A stretch of DNA of 64,000 nt from Glandiceps talaboti (GCF_964340395.1 NC_135554.1:28575130-28639129); one strand, 5' to 3'. Counted from the first letter of the stretch, positions 50,433 through 63,984 are shown. Notes: a model not told the origin generated them from the letters alone. Made by a program: numbers and translations.

Positions 50433-52497
50433 AAACACGCTAATAGAAAGTGTGGGAACAAATTTAATATAATTTTGAGAATTCTAAAAAAAAATAACAA
50501 AGATATGCAGCACGAAACATTTTTCAAATCAAAGAACATGTTCTTTTTTTCGATCATATTTAAGTAAAGTTACCTTAATATTTATCTTAATCATTGAGAA
50601 AAATAGTTACATTTGAATTCACAAAATGTGATGAACGACTGTAAAAATGACAATATAGCCATAGTCACATCTCCTATGCAAGCATCAAACTTTGTTCTTT
50701 ACCAACATATTGTAAAGGTACCTTTCCGTTCACCCTTTTTTATTCCAAAGAAATGGAACTGTAAGGGACAAGCAACCAGATTGACAGATGGCTAGAGTAG
50801 AGACGCTCGGGGAAATATGACACTGATAATTACAGAAATAAAACAAATCAGATAATAGGTGAATATCTAATATGCACTTTCAATGAGTAGGTGGTGACAC
50901 AATATAGGGTAGCTGCAAGGAAATGCGATGAAGCTTTCGTATTGTTTCAACATCAAAGCCAACGCACTTATCTACTAAGGGATATTTGTGATATTTCATG
51001 ATTTATTTCTCACTAATTGCATTGGAAATGCCACATCCTCTAAACCATTGTTACTAGTAGTAGTTTCCTCCTTCACATTCTATTTCGGCGTGGGAGAAAA
51101 GGTTACGAATTAAAGCAATAAAGGTCAGTTGATGACGTTTCTCTCAATCAGATTGCACGGTCAAAAGGGTTGTGGCATTCATTTAAGTAAGATTGCTATT
51201 GTTGCTAAATCAGTACGAGAATCCATTTCGATGGATTACTTCTATTACCGGAGATAACAAAAGCAATAAGAAAAAGCAGAATGATATGCCTACTTTTGAA
51301 TCACCGTAGTAGTCATAGCGGCATTTTAACATTCAATCCGGATACAACGTATATCACTGATCATCTAAATTGATTTTAGTGGGCGTTCCACGACGAGATT
51401 GGAATTATATAAGCTATAAACGACGAAGGCTAAAGGTGGCAAGATATTTTTGTTGTTGCAAAAGGACGGGACTGAAATCATGCATTACTATAGATGAAAT
51501 TTCTATTATTTTACTGAGAGTTGCAAAACAGATTTCCACAATCACTATCCGATTCCCACGCATCCTAAAATGCGATACACCTATTTTTAGACATTATTTT
51601 GAAGTTATAGAAGTTTTCAACACTTTCATGATATATGGAAGTTTAGGCCAGTTAAGGGTCAGTACGAGCTCAAGTGAATTTATAAGCCATTTTCCTCCAG
51701 TATCAATACTTGCATATAACCTTCTTGCATTATTGTGATGTTAATTAATGCCCTTGATATCAATATAAATCATCTGCTGGAGTCTTCATGTCCAGATGCA
51801 GGCATAATTGGAGGTTTCCGTAACATTTAGTGAATGTATACTAAATAATGTCATCCAATTTTTTATATAATGTCTGCTAGAAAGTTATGATTATAAACTA
51901 TGTTGCTGTAAGGTACTACAGATATCTTCTAATGAATATCAAAATTTAACACCCCACCCCCTTCAAATGAATATATAAACTCACCTCATAGCTCTTTAAT
52001 TTTGTGATTTTAGAAAACCAATCCAATAGAAATCATTATATACATAGGGGACATAGAACAAAAATTCAGGAAAAATGTCTCAGGTACTTTGAATTATAAA
52101 ACGCTAATTCAGCACATTTATTTTTCATGATGTTTAATCCCTTCCTCGTCGTTACTGCATTTTCCCGATCACATTTATTATAATAGTACTCCAACAGATG
52201 TGCTGTTGTAAGGATAGATACATGAACATTAGATGATAAATGCAGTGATAGAAACTATCAATTTGGTTGTAAGGTAAGATACACATCATGAGTTTTTACG
52301 TTTCAACCGTCATTAGATGTACGATAAATGTAATGTATTAAGGATGATAGCATTCGCCATCAGAATGACACAGTCAGACGAATGCGTAATAACGCTTTCT
52401 TTCTTTCACATCCAGGATCACCCAAGTCAATCACCAGAACTACAAATAAAGACTTTACATCATTACCACGAAAATAGTTTCTTTTGTTAACACTCAC

Positions 52498-52590
52498 TGG
52501 TTTAGAAAATGGCATGCATGAACTGTGAGCAAAAATTTGGACCTGCTGCTCATATATTTGCAAGATAGTAGTCGGATTACAAGAATTTGT
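52498..52590 (-). CDS. Candidate ectodomain exon, Cys-containing
   Basis: 93 nt, phase 0-0, acceptor TCACAACTAAAG and donor CCA/GTGAGTG (good consensus). It encodes TNSCNPTTILQIYEQQVQIF then AHSSCMPFSKP. It would join 41817-41978 in frame, giving a run of cysteines typical of secreted domains. No family recognised; unsupported by homology. Confidence 0.3.
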
Positions 52591-52642
52591 CTTTAGTTGT
52601 GAAAGTGTGCTCGTCAGGTGGTACATGGTCGAATTATTGATT

Positions 52643-52679
52643 ATGTATGTATGTATGTATGTATGTATGTATGTATGTA

Positions 52680-52718
<39 letters not shown>

Positions 52719-52770
52719 GTATGTATGTATGTATGTATGTATGTATGTAGGTGGGTAGGTAGGTAGATAG
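52643..52770. repeat. (GTAT)n-(CTGT)n-(GTAT)n compound microsatellite
   Basis: A CTGT core (about 52682-52718) sits between GTAT flanks, with GGTA units at the right end. Confidence 0.95.
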
Positions 52771-52796
52771 GTTATATTGTATCATATTATTACATT

Positions 52797-53080
52797 ATGT
52801 TGTGTTGTGTTGTGTTGTGTTGTGTTGTGTTTTGTTTTGTTTTGTTTTGTTTTGTTTTGTTTTGTTTTGTTTTGTTGTGTTGTGTTGTGTTGTGTTGTGT
52901 TGTGTTGTGTTGTGTTGTGTTACATTACATTACATTAAATTATATTGTTATATTACATTACATTATATCATATTATGTTACATTACATTGCATTACATTA
53001 CATTACATTACATTACATTACATTACATTACATTACATTACATTACATTACATTATATTATATTATATTATATTACCCAC
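52797..53080. repeat. Pentanucleotide mosaic array
   Basis: Ordered blocks of TTGTG, TTTTG (about 52829-52873), TTGTG again, then TTACA and TTATA units. All share a 5 bp period across about 284 bp. Confidence 0.95.
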
Positions 53081-54138
53081 CCTCTTTAAAATATTTACAC
53101 CTTGGTATTAAAGTAGAGTAACATATCAAACTTGGAACGACATCTAAGGACTTCTTTAAAAACCATGACAGTACACGGTTATGTACTAAAGCCTTAATTC
53201 ATATAATAACTATATGCAAGCTCAAATCCTGACATTGCCTGTACATGTGCACTCACTGAATCAAAAGTATTAAGAATCTATTCAAATAAGTCTTCTTCTT
53301 TTCTTTTTTTTTTTTGGGGGGGGGGGTTTCAAAAGATGTAGATATGAAGAACAAAATAAGCTATTATTGTGTAAGTGATCTGATATTGCTTGATAAATGG
53401 GGTAAGCAGGTTACAAATATCTCGTTCTCATTACCAAATTGCTTCCCTAAATAAATGGAATGTTTTACGACGCATATTTTAGAAATAATGACCATAATGA
53501 TTTTATATATCAGTTTTTATAATCGGCGGGATAAATGTATACATTGCACGACAAATTGAAGCGTGCGGCGCAAACTAGCAAACTGACAGCTACTCTTTTG
53601 CAATATTAGTACGTTGTAGGAACTGCATATGTTGTACATAGTTCGATTTGGATGCCAGAAAATGTTTTGAACATATCTTTGCCAATTTGTTAAAAAAATA
53701 GCTATCGAGTTATTTTTAATTGTTTAGATAATCAAAGAGCAAAATTTAAAAGATTACCAGTTGCTTAAAAAAACATTATATATTTACTTTTACAACTATA
53801 CATTATAAGATTTATAAATTCCGGTATGAAATGCACGTCTTCAGGTTTAACCAAGTGGAAAGCAAAAATAGGTGATTATGATAAACTTCATACTTATGTG
53901 AAAAACATACAATGCGTTCCCTGTTTTATAAGATGTTTAATATATATACGCTTTTTCGGGTACTTTATAATTTGTTGTGCCTAGGTTTGATCAGCGACAT
54001 ATTTTACGTTATTAATTATTCAAATCTCTCAAATCTTTGCCATAAGAACGCTTGTTCGTATAAAGGATAATGTGGGGATTCATCATCTGATTCAGTTAAC
54101 GCTGTATTGGGCTGCCATGTTGGATTCTAATTTAAAAT

Positions 54139-54190
54139 GAATACCTTCCGTAAGGGCAGTGTTTTTTGTTCCTCCACATAATACTTCCTG
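54139..54190 (+). mobile_element. Tandem-core element family, copy E left end
   Basis: TTTAAAATGAATACCTTCCGTAAGGG followed by TTTTTTGTTCCTCCACAT matches the left end of copy B (here given as two overlapping segments of at most 20 bases: TTTAAAATGAATACC and CCTTCCGTAAGGG). The matching right-end block lies at 55660-55830, so either the copy carries about 1.45 kb of unrelated insertion or these are separate fragments. Confidence 0.55.
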
Positions 54191-55429
54191 GAATGCAAAA
54201 TCTTAGCTATAGTACATGATATACCCACCAATTGGCAAAGAAGGTGGGGCAAACTATAAGAAATCTGAAAAGACTTTTTGATACCAATCTAAGTATGTAG
54301 TGGAACAGGTATAATGTTTTTTTAAATGAAATTATTCAAAGTTACAGAGATACGCATACCGACACAAATTTACCCATGCATACAGAACAAATGTTAGGAT
54401 TGCTTATTGGTATTATTGGAACATAATGAACTTCTGTTCAGTGTCATGAATCTATAATTGTTATGCCCAATATTCGGTCTACAAGGTGTATGTTTCAATA
54501 CAGTTTACTATTTGTCATTAGAGTGGTCATTCTTTGATGAATTATCTATATCAAATCTGAATGTTACATTAAAATTCTAAACTTGGAAACGGAAATAGGA
54601 AGCTGCATAAATCTCAGTTGAGTGCAGAGCTTTCTAGACTAGTCTTGCGACGAATCTAAATATAAACAGAAAAGCATGCCTTCATAACAAAGAATTACAT
54701 GTATATAATATGTGATGTGACATGGTGTTGTGCTATTAGGTCAAAGTAACGCAACTAACAATTTAATGAATTAAGCAAGACATTTAGCTCTACATCTGTG
54801 ATTTTTGAAGCCTCAGCAAAAGTTAGTGTCGAAAAAGTTGTTAAAATGCCTTCTAGCTATTGCCAGTACAGGAAAGCTTGCCGTCTTCGACTTCACTCGG
54901 CCTTCGCGATCCCCTAATGGATACCCGGGATACACACTCGTTTCCATGGCAAATAATAAACAAAATTCAAACCCTCGTAACATCGCTAGTAGGCATCGGA
55001 AAGTTTACATACCTAATGGTAAGCGTGATACAGGTCTATACTTTGTTTCTATACAACTCGTTTACGGCAACATCCTTATGAAAAACCCTGTTCAAGAATT
55101 TCACGATGCATGCCACAATGAAGTGAATTTCAATGGCTCTCAAATTCGCTTGGTATCTCGAAATCTAAAAATTAAATCTGGAGAGAAACATATCGATATA
55201 TATATTTTGATATAGTTACGTACCTTTTAATACAAGCAGCCCGAATACTTTGAATGGTCTAGAACGAAGCAAATCAACATCGAAATATTGGATGGAAATT
55301 TTAGCTCCCCAGTATCGAAAGTGTGTCCTATAAAAGATGCCCATTTCATGTACTGGGCATATCTTACCATACCCACTTCACAACCTGGGCAACATGATTG
55401 ACTACTTCATAAACTGGGTAAAGTTACCT

Positions 55430-55473
55430 ATATATATATATATATATATATATGGATATATATATGGATATAT

Positions 55474-55536
<63 letters not shown>
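55430..55536. repeat. (TA)n then (CA)n microsatellite
   Basis: TA units with ATGGATA interruptions, followed by about 29 CA units. Confidence 0.95.
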
Positions 55537-55537
<1 letters not shown>

Positions 55538-55659
55538 CTTGGCGAATTCTCCAGCAAGATCGCCCACAGATGTTGTGTATTTATCGTGGTGTGCAGCGTT
55601 TAACTCCCTGGGTCAATATTCAAATGGGGATAGGTCTGTAACCTAATTAGAGACAACTT

Positions 55660-55830
55660 AAATTACGTAAATCACTCATTAATATTAATTTCATTGAAGG
55701 TTTACCAAAACAAATCAGTTCAAGCCATTATCTAAAGAATATGTTCACAAATATCGTTTGACTTGAGCCAGTCGGGTGTTGTTTTAAAGAAATGGTGATA
55801 CAGACACACAGGCAGACACAAATTTGTATG
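55660..55830 (+). mobile_element. Tandem-core element family, copy E right-end block
   Basis: CACTCATTAATATTAATTTC, TTTACCAAAACAAATCAG and GATACAGACACACAGGCAGAC align with the 3' block of copy D (38330-38460). The terminal inverted repeat is not preserved. Confidence 0.5.
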
Positions 55831-56280
55831 GTGACCCCAATGACCTCTATGTGTATGGTGTGACCCCTGATTCTTTTTCCTTGATTTTAACTGAGAAAGG
55901 GTTCCGGGTTTCTTAAACAAGTACCAACCCAAGTGTAAGGTTTGTATTTTCGATTTGCATATTATATTAAGTGATCTGATATGCTGAAAAGATCTGGTGA
56001 AGCTGGATGGTTAAAGTTCCAATGTTCTATTCGCAATCCTATAATGTTGTGTTTAATACAGTTCTTTTATTATTAATAACGAGATTACATGTCGTGCTAT
56101 GTAAGTCTTGGGGTTTAACTTATTGTATGTATTTGATCTTGATGGAAAAATGTTTTTTTTTTTATTTGTCAGATTTTCCTTTTTCCTTTAAATTTACATT
56201 ATTTTTTGTAATATTTTTTCCCGGGAGTATTTCTGAATAACTGCTCTAAACTGTGAAAAACTCCAATAACGTAATAATTT

Positions 56281-58105
56281 GTTTATTGAAACTGATAATG
56301 TATTGAACTTCATAATTGAAACCGATAACGTATTGAACTTCATAATTCAAACCGATAATGTATTGAAATTCATAATTCAAACCGATAATGTATTGAAATT
56401 TTATAATTGAAACCGATAATGTATTGAACTTCATAATTCAAACCGATAATGTATTGAAATTCATAATTCAAACCGATAATGTATTGAAATTCATAATTCA
56501 AACCGATAATGTATTGAAATTCATAATTCAAACCGATAATGTATTGAAATTCATAATTCAAACCGATAATGTATTGAAATTTTATAATTGAAACCGATAA
56601 TGTATTGAACTTCATAATTCAAACCGATAATGTATTGAAATTCATAATTCAAACCGATAATGTATTGAAATTTTATAATTGAAACCGATAATGTATTGAA
56701 CTTCATAATTCAAACCGATAATGTATTGAAATTTTATAATTGAAACCGATAATGTATTGAACTTCATAATTCAAACCGATAATGTATTGAACTTCATAAT
56801 TGAAACCGATAATGTATTGAAATTTTATAATTGAAACCGATAACGTATTGAACTTCATAATTCAAACGGATAACGTATTGAAATTCATAATTCAAACCGA
56901 TAATGTATTGAAATTTTATAATTGAAACCGATAATGTATTGAAATTCATAATTAAAACCGAGAACATATTGAACTTCATAATTGAAACCGATAATGTATT
57001 GAAATTTTATAATTGAAACCGATAACGTATTGAACTTCATAATTCAAACCGATAATGTATTGAAATTTTATAATTGAAACCGATAAAGTATTGAAATTGA
57101 TAATTGAAACGGATAACGTATTGAAATTCATAATTCAAACCGATAAAGTATTGAAATTCATAATTCAAACCGATAAAGTATTGAAATTCATAATTCAAAC
57201 CGATAATGTATTGAAATTTTATAATTGAAACCGATAACGTATTGAACTTCATAATTCAAACGGATAACGTATTGAAATTCATAATTCAAACCGATAATGT
57301 ATTGAAATTTTATAATTGAAACCGATAATGTATTGAAATTCATAATTGAAACCGATAACATATTGAACTTCATAATTGAAACCGATAATGTATTGAAATT
57401 TTATAATTGAAACCGATAACGTATTGAACTTCATAATTCAAACCGATAATGTATTGAAATTTTATAATTGAAACCGATAAAGTATTGAAATTGATAATTG
57501 AAACGGATAACGTATTGAAATTCATAATTGAAACCGATAAAGTATTGAAATTCATAATTCAAACCGATAAAGTATTGAAATTCATAATTCAAACCGATAA
57601 TGTATTGAAATTTTATTATTGAAACCGATAACGTATTGAAATTCATAATTCAAACCGATAATGTATTGAAATTTTATAATTGAAACCGATAATGTATTGA
57701 AATTCATAATTGAAACCGATAACGTATTGAAATTCATAATTGAAACCGATAAAGTATTGAAATTCATAATTCAAACCGATAAAGTATTGAAATTCATAAT
57801 TCAAACCGATAATGTATTGAAATTTTATAATTGAAACCGATAACGTATTGAACTTCATAATTCAAACCGATAACGTATTGAAATTCATAATTGAAACCGA
57901 TAAAGTATTGAAGTTCATAATTGAAACCGATAAAGTATTGAAATTCATAATTCAAACCGATAATGTATTGAACTTCATAATTCAAACCGATAAAGCATTG
58001 AAATTCATAATTGAAACCGATAAAGTATTGAAGTTCATATTTCAAACCGATAACGTATTGGACTTCATAATTCAAACCGATAACGTATTGGACTCCATAA
58101 TTGAG
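56281..58105. repeat. 30/31 bp minisatellite, ~60 copies, with higher-order repeats
   Basis: The unit contains CATAATTCAAACCGATAATG plus TATTGAAATT. Variants are TCAAACC/TGAAACC, GATAATG/GATAACG/GATAAAG, and an extra T (TTTTATAATT) that gives 31 bp. The order of variants repeats with a 394 bp period (for example 57044 against 57438) and again with about 212 bp (57.55 against 57.77 kb). Open frames across the array are a by-product of the 30 bp period. The 31 bp units shift frame, so it is not called coding. Confidence 0.97.
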
Positions 58106-61100
58106 GCATATGTTTATTAACGAATTCATAGAAACCTTTTTAAATTCCTTTCAGATGTTATGTCTGATACTGATAATATTAGGATCGATTTTAGAGCACA
58201 TAAACTATACCATTTTGTCCTTATTAATAACAGCACGAATGCAAAGTTAATTTCGCCTTTGTCACCTCTGGTATATGCCTTTCAGTAACTTCTTGCTGTT
58301 GACATTGAAAATTTAATGTTATCAATGAATTGAGGTTTTCACTTTAAAATGGCAACGTCGATGGAATCTACCTAATTCTCCACAACATTATATTATATCG
58401 CTATATTTGTTACGGATCCCCTGGATATTTGTAAGCATTGAAATATGTGGGCAATTACTTCATAATCTAAGCCACGGCCAAGAGTAATTAATAATGGGTG
58501 ATTATTCTCATATGCATTTTCATTTGTCGGTTTTAAAATGAAAATATCTCATAGAATGCTGTTATAGTCATTACTCTCTGATTAAGTTGCGAAATGGTTA
58601 CATAACTGAAAACAATTTGCTGTTCGACGCGTATCTAACAATTCTAATGTCGCAAAAACATCTTGACTTTAGCCATCGAATATTAGGTTACAATAATTCA
58701 GAATTTAATATGAAAAATATATTTAATGAACATTGTTTTAGTATACAAATAATACGAAATGACCCTTTCTTGTTTATCAATTGATTATCACATCTTGTCT
58801 TTCAGTAATCATTGACAGACTTGTTTTGATAGAAGTTTAAGTTTTCAGCTTCAGTGTGAACACGAGGAGGTACAACCTCGCCGATTGTTCCCATCCAATT
58901 AGGGGAATAATATTCCCTTAGAGTAGGTACACACGTCACGCGGCATAAAAGACAGCTGATTAGTACAAGCGTAATTTGTTATAATACTAACAGAGATAAT
59001 CCGAAACCATTTCCTGTGCTCTCCTTTGCAGGTCGAATTCTTATGATCGTGATAACGAGATAGGAGGAATTGCCATTTACCATCATCATCATTATCAATC
59101 GAGTGTGTGTACGATAAACAAGACTCGTGTATAATTTTAGTAGTGAAAGTCGGGTCGGTCAAAGTCAAGTAACTTTAATACTTATTTTCTCGTTATTTGG
59201 TCTAAATCCTTCTTTAACTTTGTAAGCAGTGCATTGTGACTTGAAATTACTGAAAATGACTGAGAAACAGTGGATACTTGTCTACAAGATTCAAGCGTGG
59301 TGGTTGAATTCGGTCGAGTTGAACATTAATGAAATATTCGATCGCAAACTAGGAAGCATGTTACACTAAAGGGTTAATTTTGGTGTAGAAACTGGGGAGC
59401 AATACTTTTGTCTATGCATCTATCAATCTATCAATGTGAGTGTTATCGCAAATTGGTTGTATGGTTATGTACATTGTTTGGGAATTTAAGGTATTGGATG
59501 TTTATATTTATCTCCATCCTTCGATTGTTGCACAGTTATCGATTCCCACATGAGTATTAGGGAGACCCTCTTTATATAAGTATCATATGTAAATGCATCC
59601 TAACATCTATTGCATAAAGCTAAATGAAATCTACAGAATGACTACTCCCAGTTATTAATGGTGGGATAATAGTTGAATATCTATGGTTAATCTCATGACG
59701 TTCAACGTCACGTTCTTTGCGTATAAATATTCGTGACATCATTAATGATGCTGTTAGTATGGATGTAGAGTGTTACATATACATGTATACACATATACAA
59801 TTACCTTTATCTAGAGAGCGAATATTCTTCAGATCAGGTACTTATGCAAAGGACAGGATTGACGAGGATTGACGCTTCTGTTTCATGATACTTAAGACAC
59901 GGCAACTTCATGCTAAGTCAAGCATAATCTTCACCACAAAATTGACGCGCTTTGACATTAGCTGTAGGATACAAACTAGAACTGTCAACCTTCCTCCGCG
60001 AAATAACAGCTGCCAAAAGCGTATGCATTGTGTTGCAGCAGTACAAAGAATACTCATCAAACATAACAGTTATTGTAGTCCCGTCACATTACATTTATAG
60101 TCTCGTCCTTCCATTTTTAAGTCATGTTAAAGTCTACAAATCGATAATTGCATATAGTTGCTACTCCATCATCGATTATTCGGTTGTTTCCATAGCAACG
60201 AACGATACTGAGCAACCTACATACATTGATCAAATCCAAGTGTGAGTGTGTACGTGTGTAACACTTTGTGACCTGAAAGATGTTTTCGTTATCAGACCTA
60301 TACTAGTAGCAACAATTTAACTTTGTGCACGTTTGTTTTTATTGGAAACCCTAAATGCGAAGGTGGAGTATTCATTGATGTACAAAACTTGATTATTTTA
60401 TCGATTTTAAGTTGTACCTTAGGGCTGTTGTTTGCCACACAACTAGTGCAACCTTATATGGATACGGTGAATGTTTGAATAACAGACTTTGACATCCCCA
60501 AAATACTGTAGGTTTATATAACAGCATAAAACTTTAAATGGCTTGTGTACTTCTCTCATGATTCCGCCTTCACAAACACTTGCATCTAAATTAAGCTAAT
60601 ATGAGGTAACGTAAAGGGAAATAAAAGTAGAATTAAACCAATTGAAAATGGTATATTACAATCACCGTTTTCATGATCTAGGCACGAAATAGTTGACATT
60701 CAAGCTGCATACTATTATGGGTTTTTTTTTAACTGATTACCACAACGTCATCATGCCCTGAATTATATTTGACTTCAAAATAGGTGTCTAATGAAACGTG
60801 ATGTTTCTCTATTATAACTATGTATTAACGTTCGTGGAGCTGCTAAAAGCACATCCAGTTTGAAAGGTTCGAGGTTCTTTGTAGCCATTCCATGAATCAT
60901 GTCACATGTCTTTGTAACAATCATATGCTTGTTTCTACTAAAACATTTATATTCTAGAAATCACGTGTCAATTGTGTTCGGTTGTTATAATTTCTGGTTA
61001 CAATAGCAATGTTTGTTATATTGTACATATAGGATAAGACTCATCGTATTTAAATATGAAATCTCACTTTAAGTTTTTAAGGCGTAATATCCATAACTGT

Positions 61101-61965
61101 TACATCGAATGTCTTGAGGCCTACTTGATGAAAGTCACTGAATGTCTTAAGATTGGCATTGATAGCAAATTGTTGACTGTACTATCTTGGGTATCTAGGG
61201 TAATCAACTTATAGAAAGATAACAGAGTGTGTGTTCACAACGTGTTTTACAATATCCTATAGGTGATGAAGGAAATACACCAACACCTTCTGATCTATTT
61301 TTGGATTTTATAGTTTTTTGATATTTTCCTAATAAAAATGCAACAATTCAAAAACTTTAATTAAATCGCCATAATCGAATAGGCGTGAGAGTTATCTCTC
61401 AAAAAGTGAAATCAAATAATAGTTCATTATTGCACCTGCTATTCAATTGTGTTCTGTGTTAAACGTCAAACTCGAACAATGACAGAACCATATCAAATGC
61501 TACAGTGTGATATCTTCGTCTTGTATACATTTCGGTCTACCTTACACGTAGCATTAACCTTTGATCTATGACATTATGGAATCTACATTATGGAATCACA
61601 ATAGTGCAATTAAGGAACATGTCATCTGAGAATGAACAAGGATAGGTGTGAGACAAGTACTTAAGATTTACACCGTTGAGTGATAAGTAGCTGTGGCAAC
61701 GTCTTGAAACATACTAGTCCGTATTCACACTATTTAACAGTCAGTTCACCTGTAGATGCATGTGAGAAAAGAGAGCGAGTATGACTCTAAAGGGACACAA
61801 GCTGAGTTTATACTTGCGTAGTTTTTTAAATATAAAATGCTAAAATGAACAATAGCTCATACGATGTGACCAGGTCATGCACAGATATAGGCAGCAAAGG
61901 ACTACCATAAGTAAACCTCATGAGCCAAATCAGTGGTTCACAGCAGCTTCGGAATATGTTAGAGT
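58106..61965. other. No gene called
   Basis: AT-rich sequence with several open stretches (58899-59168 minus, 59952-60242 plus) lacking paired splice sites in usable phase. A fragment at about 61788-61815 (ACACAAGCTGAGTTTATAC) resembles the left end of the TTAA MITE. Confidence 0.45.
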
Positions 61966-62462
61966 ATCTTCAGGGTGCTAAAGGATGTTTGTGCACACGG
62001 CTCTTAAAGGACTGAACACCATTGTCAGTGATCATTCCAACTACACTGTCAGGGAGTCCATTCCCGATATGCACCGCGGTGTGGATGAAAGTTCTGCCAG
62101 TGGAGTAAGTTCTTGAGACTGGTTCGATGAGTGCATACTTGGCATTGACAAACGGGTGCGGGTTGCTCGTCTAATCATGTATGGCTGAGGAAGCATTGCC
62201 CTCAGGTATGATGGGCACAAACCTCTGTGTATCTTGTAGAGCACAGTTGTAGCTGCAACCAGGCGTCTGTGATGTAATGAAGGGATGTTTAAGTCCAATC
62301 TTGCCTCCTGTTCATTCACCCTTATGATACACAATGCTTTACTCTGGATGGAGTTGAGAAGCTTGAGTGTGGTGGTTGAGGCACTCATCCAGCACAATGT
62401 AGCATACTCCAAGACACTACGAACCTGGGCCTTGTAGACCATAGCTCTTCCTTTGACATTCA
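61966..62462 (-). mobile_element. Non-LTR retrotransposon 3' fragment
   Basis: The frame starting VYKAQVRSVLEYATLCW continues SIQSKALCI, LNIPSLHHRRLVAATTVLYK and YLRAMLPQ. After a frameshift near 62120 the remainder reads RTYSTGRTFIHTAVHIGNGL, PDSVVGMITDNGVQSFKSRV and HKHPLAP, then a stop near 61966. This is the conserved C-terminal region after the reverse transcriptase in CR1/Jockey-type elements. Truncated 5' and frameshifted, so inactive. It abuts the TTAA MITE copy 3. Confidence 0.85.
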
Positions 62463-62499
62463 GTTTGTTTGTTATTCATGTTTATAAGGTACTCACAGT

Positions 62500-62795
62500 A
62501 TTGTACTTACTGGAACACACTTAGCCACCCCTTACAATTAACTGAAATCAAACCTAGTATCAATATATAATTTACAAACGATCCGATGACGTAATTTATC
62601 ATACGTATGAATAATGTTCAGGAAATCCAACTTATGAAAGCAACTGTTTTAACAATGCAAGAAGACAATCATAATGTTGTAGAAGACATGTATCGACATG
62701 AAAGCCATTTGAAAATAGTTAAACCGAGGTTATAATGTCAATATTTTCTCTTGAGTAAAAAGCTTATAAACCCAGCTAGTGCTAAATTCAGCAGT
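62500..62795 (-). mobile_element. TTAA MITE, copy 3 (reverse, decayed ends)
   Basis: The segments CTTACAATTAACTGAAATCA, GATCCGATGACGTAATTT, AACAATGCAAGAAGACAAT and GAGTAAAAAGCTTATAAA follow the reverse complement of copy 1 in order. The outer repeat is mutated to CAGCTAGTGCTAAAT. Confidence 0.62.
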
Positions 62796-63110
62796 CATGT
62801 GTTAGAGTCAGGTCTTATATAAATTATGACAATAGTTCAAACCTAATAAACAATAAACAACAAGTAATAAACACTACCTCTGATCATTTCTCACCCCAGT
62901 ATAGAAATATATAAACGAATTGCCACCCCGCGCTATAACGATGTCATAAAGCATCAATAGCAACTCTTTAAAATAGTGCATCGGATATGGCAAAGTTCGT
63001 TTGTGTTGTGACTCATCTACTAACACACATAGTTGTGCAATATTTCACTTTCAAGCTCTAACCGCTCAAACTGAACTTGTTTCTAAGAAAATAACGACTC
63101 CGTGAATGGT

Positions 63111-63380
63111 TTATTCGTACATGCATGTGTCACGATTCACAATGAATGTATCCTCCCAATAACTATTACACAGCGCTTTATAGTATACTTTAGGCATTGT
63201 GACGCTGTCTTCAAATCGTTCTAAAGCAGAATCTAGCTGTGTCAAATTATAAGGTGTCACATGACTGCATACACAAATAAATGGAAGCGACTCTGAATGT
63301 AACGTTGTGGTGATAAAAGCAATTAAAAATATCAGTATTATCTTTGCTTTTAGTGCTAAGTTTCTTGAATGGACAAACAT
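63111..63380 (-). CDS. Small secreted protein or first exon candidate
   Basis: An ATG opens 89 codons ending TAA, with an in-frame stop directly before the ATG. Residues 1-30 form a credible signal peptide: basic MFVHSRNLALKAK, then hydrophobic IILIFLIAFI, then TTTLHSES. The mature part has CVCS, an NLT sequon, LERFEDSVT and two further cysteines (LCNS, DTCM). It lies on the strand and at the end where the membrane-protein gene would begin. A donor-like AT/GTACGA occurs near its end, so it could be that gene's first coding exon. No homology recognised. Confidence 0.33.
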   Translation of the reverse strand: MFVHSRNLALKAKIILIFLIAFITTTLHSESLPFICVCSHVTPYNLTQLDSALERFEDSVTMPKVYYKALCNSYWEDTFIVNRDTCMYE

Positions 63381-63984
63381 CTACATCCGTACCTAGAACT
63401 AATGTTAACACGCCTAGATGAAATCAAAAGCTCTCTTGTTAATAGCAAGGTATATGATGAGGCCATAAATCAACTTCTCTTTTTGTAATATATCATTGTC
63501 ACAAGAAAAGAAACGACTTTTTACCTCACAAAATAAATTAAAGGTCGTACGTATTTTGATCTATTTATTTTGTATTGCAACCATACATTACATTGGAAAA
63601 TATTAAATCAGCTAAGGCCAAATAAAAAAAACATTACGTATTTCCGATACTCAGACTGATCCTAGTTTAAGCCTTCAACCCTTAACATGTTTTTAAACAT
63701 TATATTCTAACCGACAATTCGGTTGTTTTGGTTTAAAGCAATATTTCTTTAAAATGAAAAAATAAAATAAAATCCCAATCTACCTACCCTATTTTCTGAG
63801 GCTATGTTATCGGAAACACACAATTATTTTTTTCTCGCCTAATTTGAGTGCATGGTCGATACTTCAAGTTCAAACGGAAAATGTAACATATAACATCAGT
63901 TGTGTGATAACATTGATTTTCACGCTTTAGACCTACACCCAGGCCTCATTATACATTATGTATATTTGGAAAAACCCACACATT

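Noticed and set aside
51370-51738. 122-codon plus-strand open frame
   Set aside because: No recognisable motif, and AT-rich codon use is like the surroundings.
56281-58105. CRISPR-like array or repeat protein
   Set aside because: Units are contiguous with no unique spacers, and 31 bp units shift the frame; it is a minisatellite in a eukaryotic genome.
58899-59168. Cys-containing minus-strand open segment as an ectodomain exon
   Set aside because: No acceptor with a polypyrimidine tract, and the only good donor is in the wrong phase for 52.5 kb.
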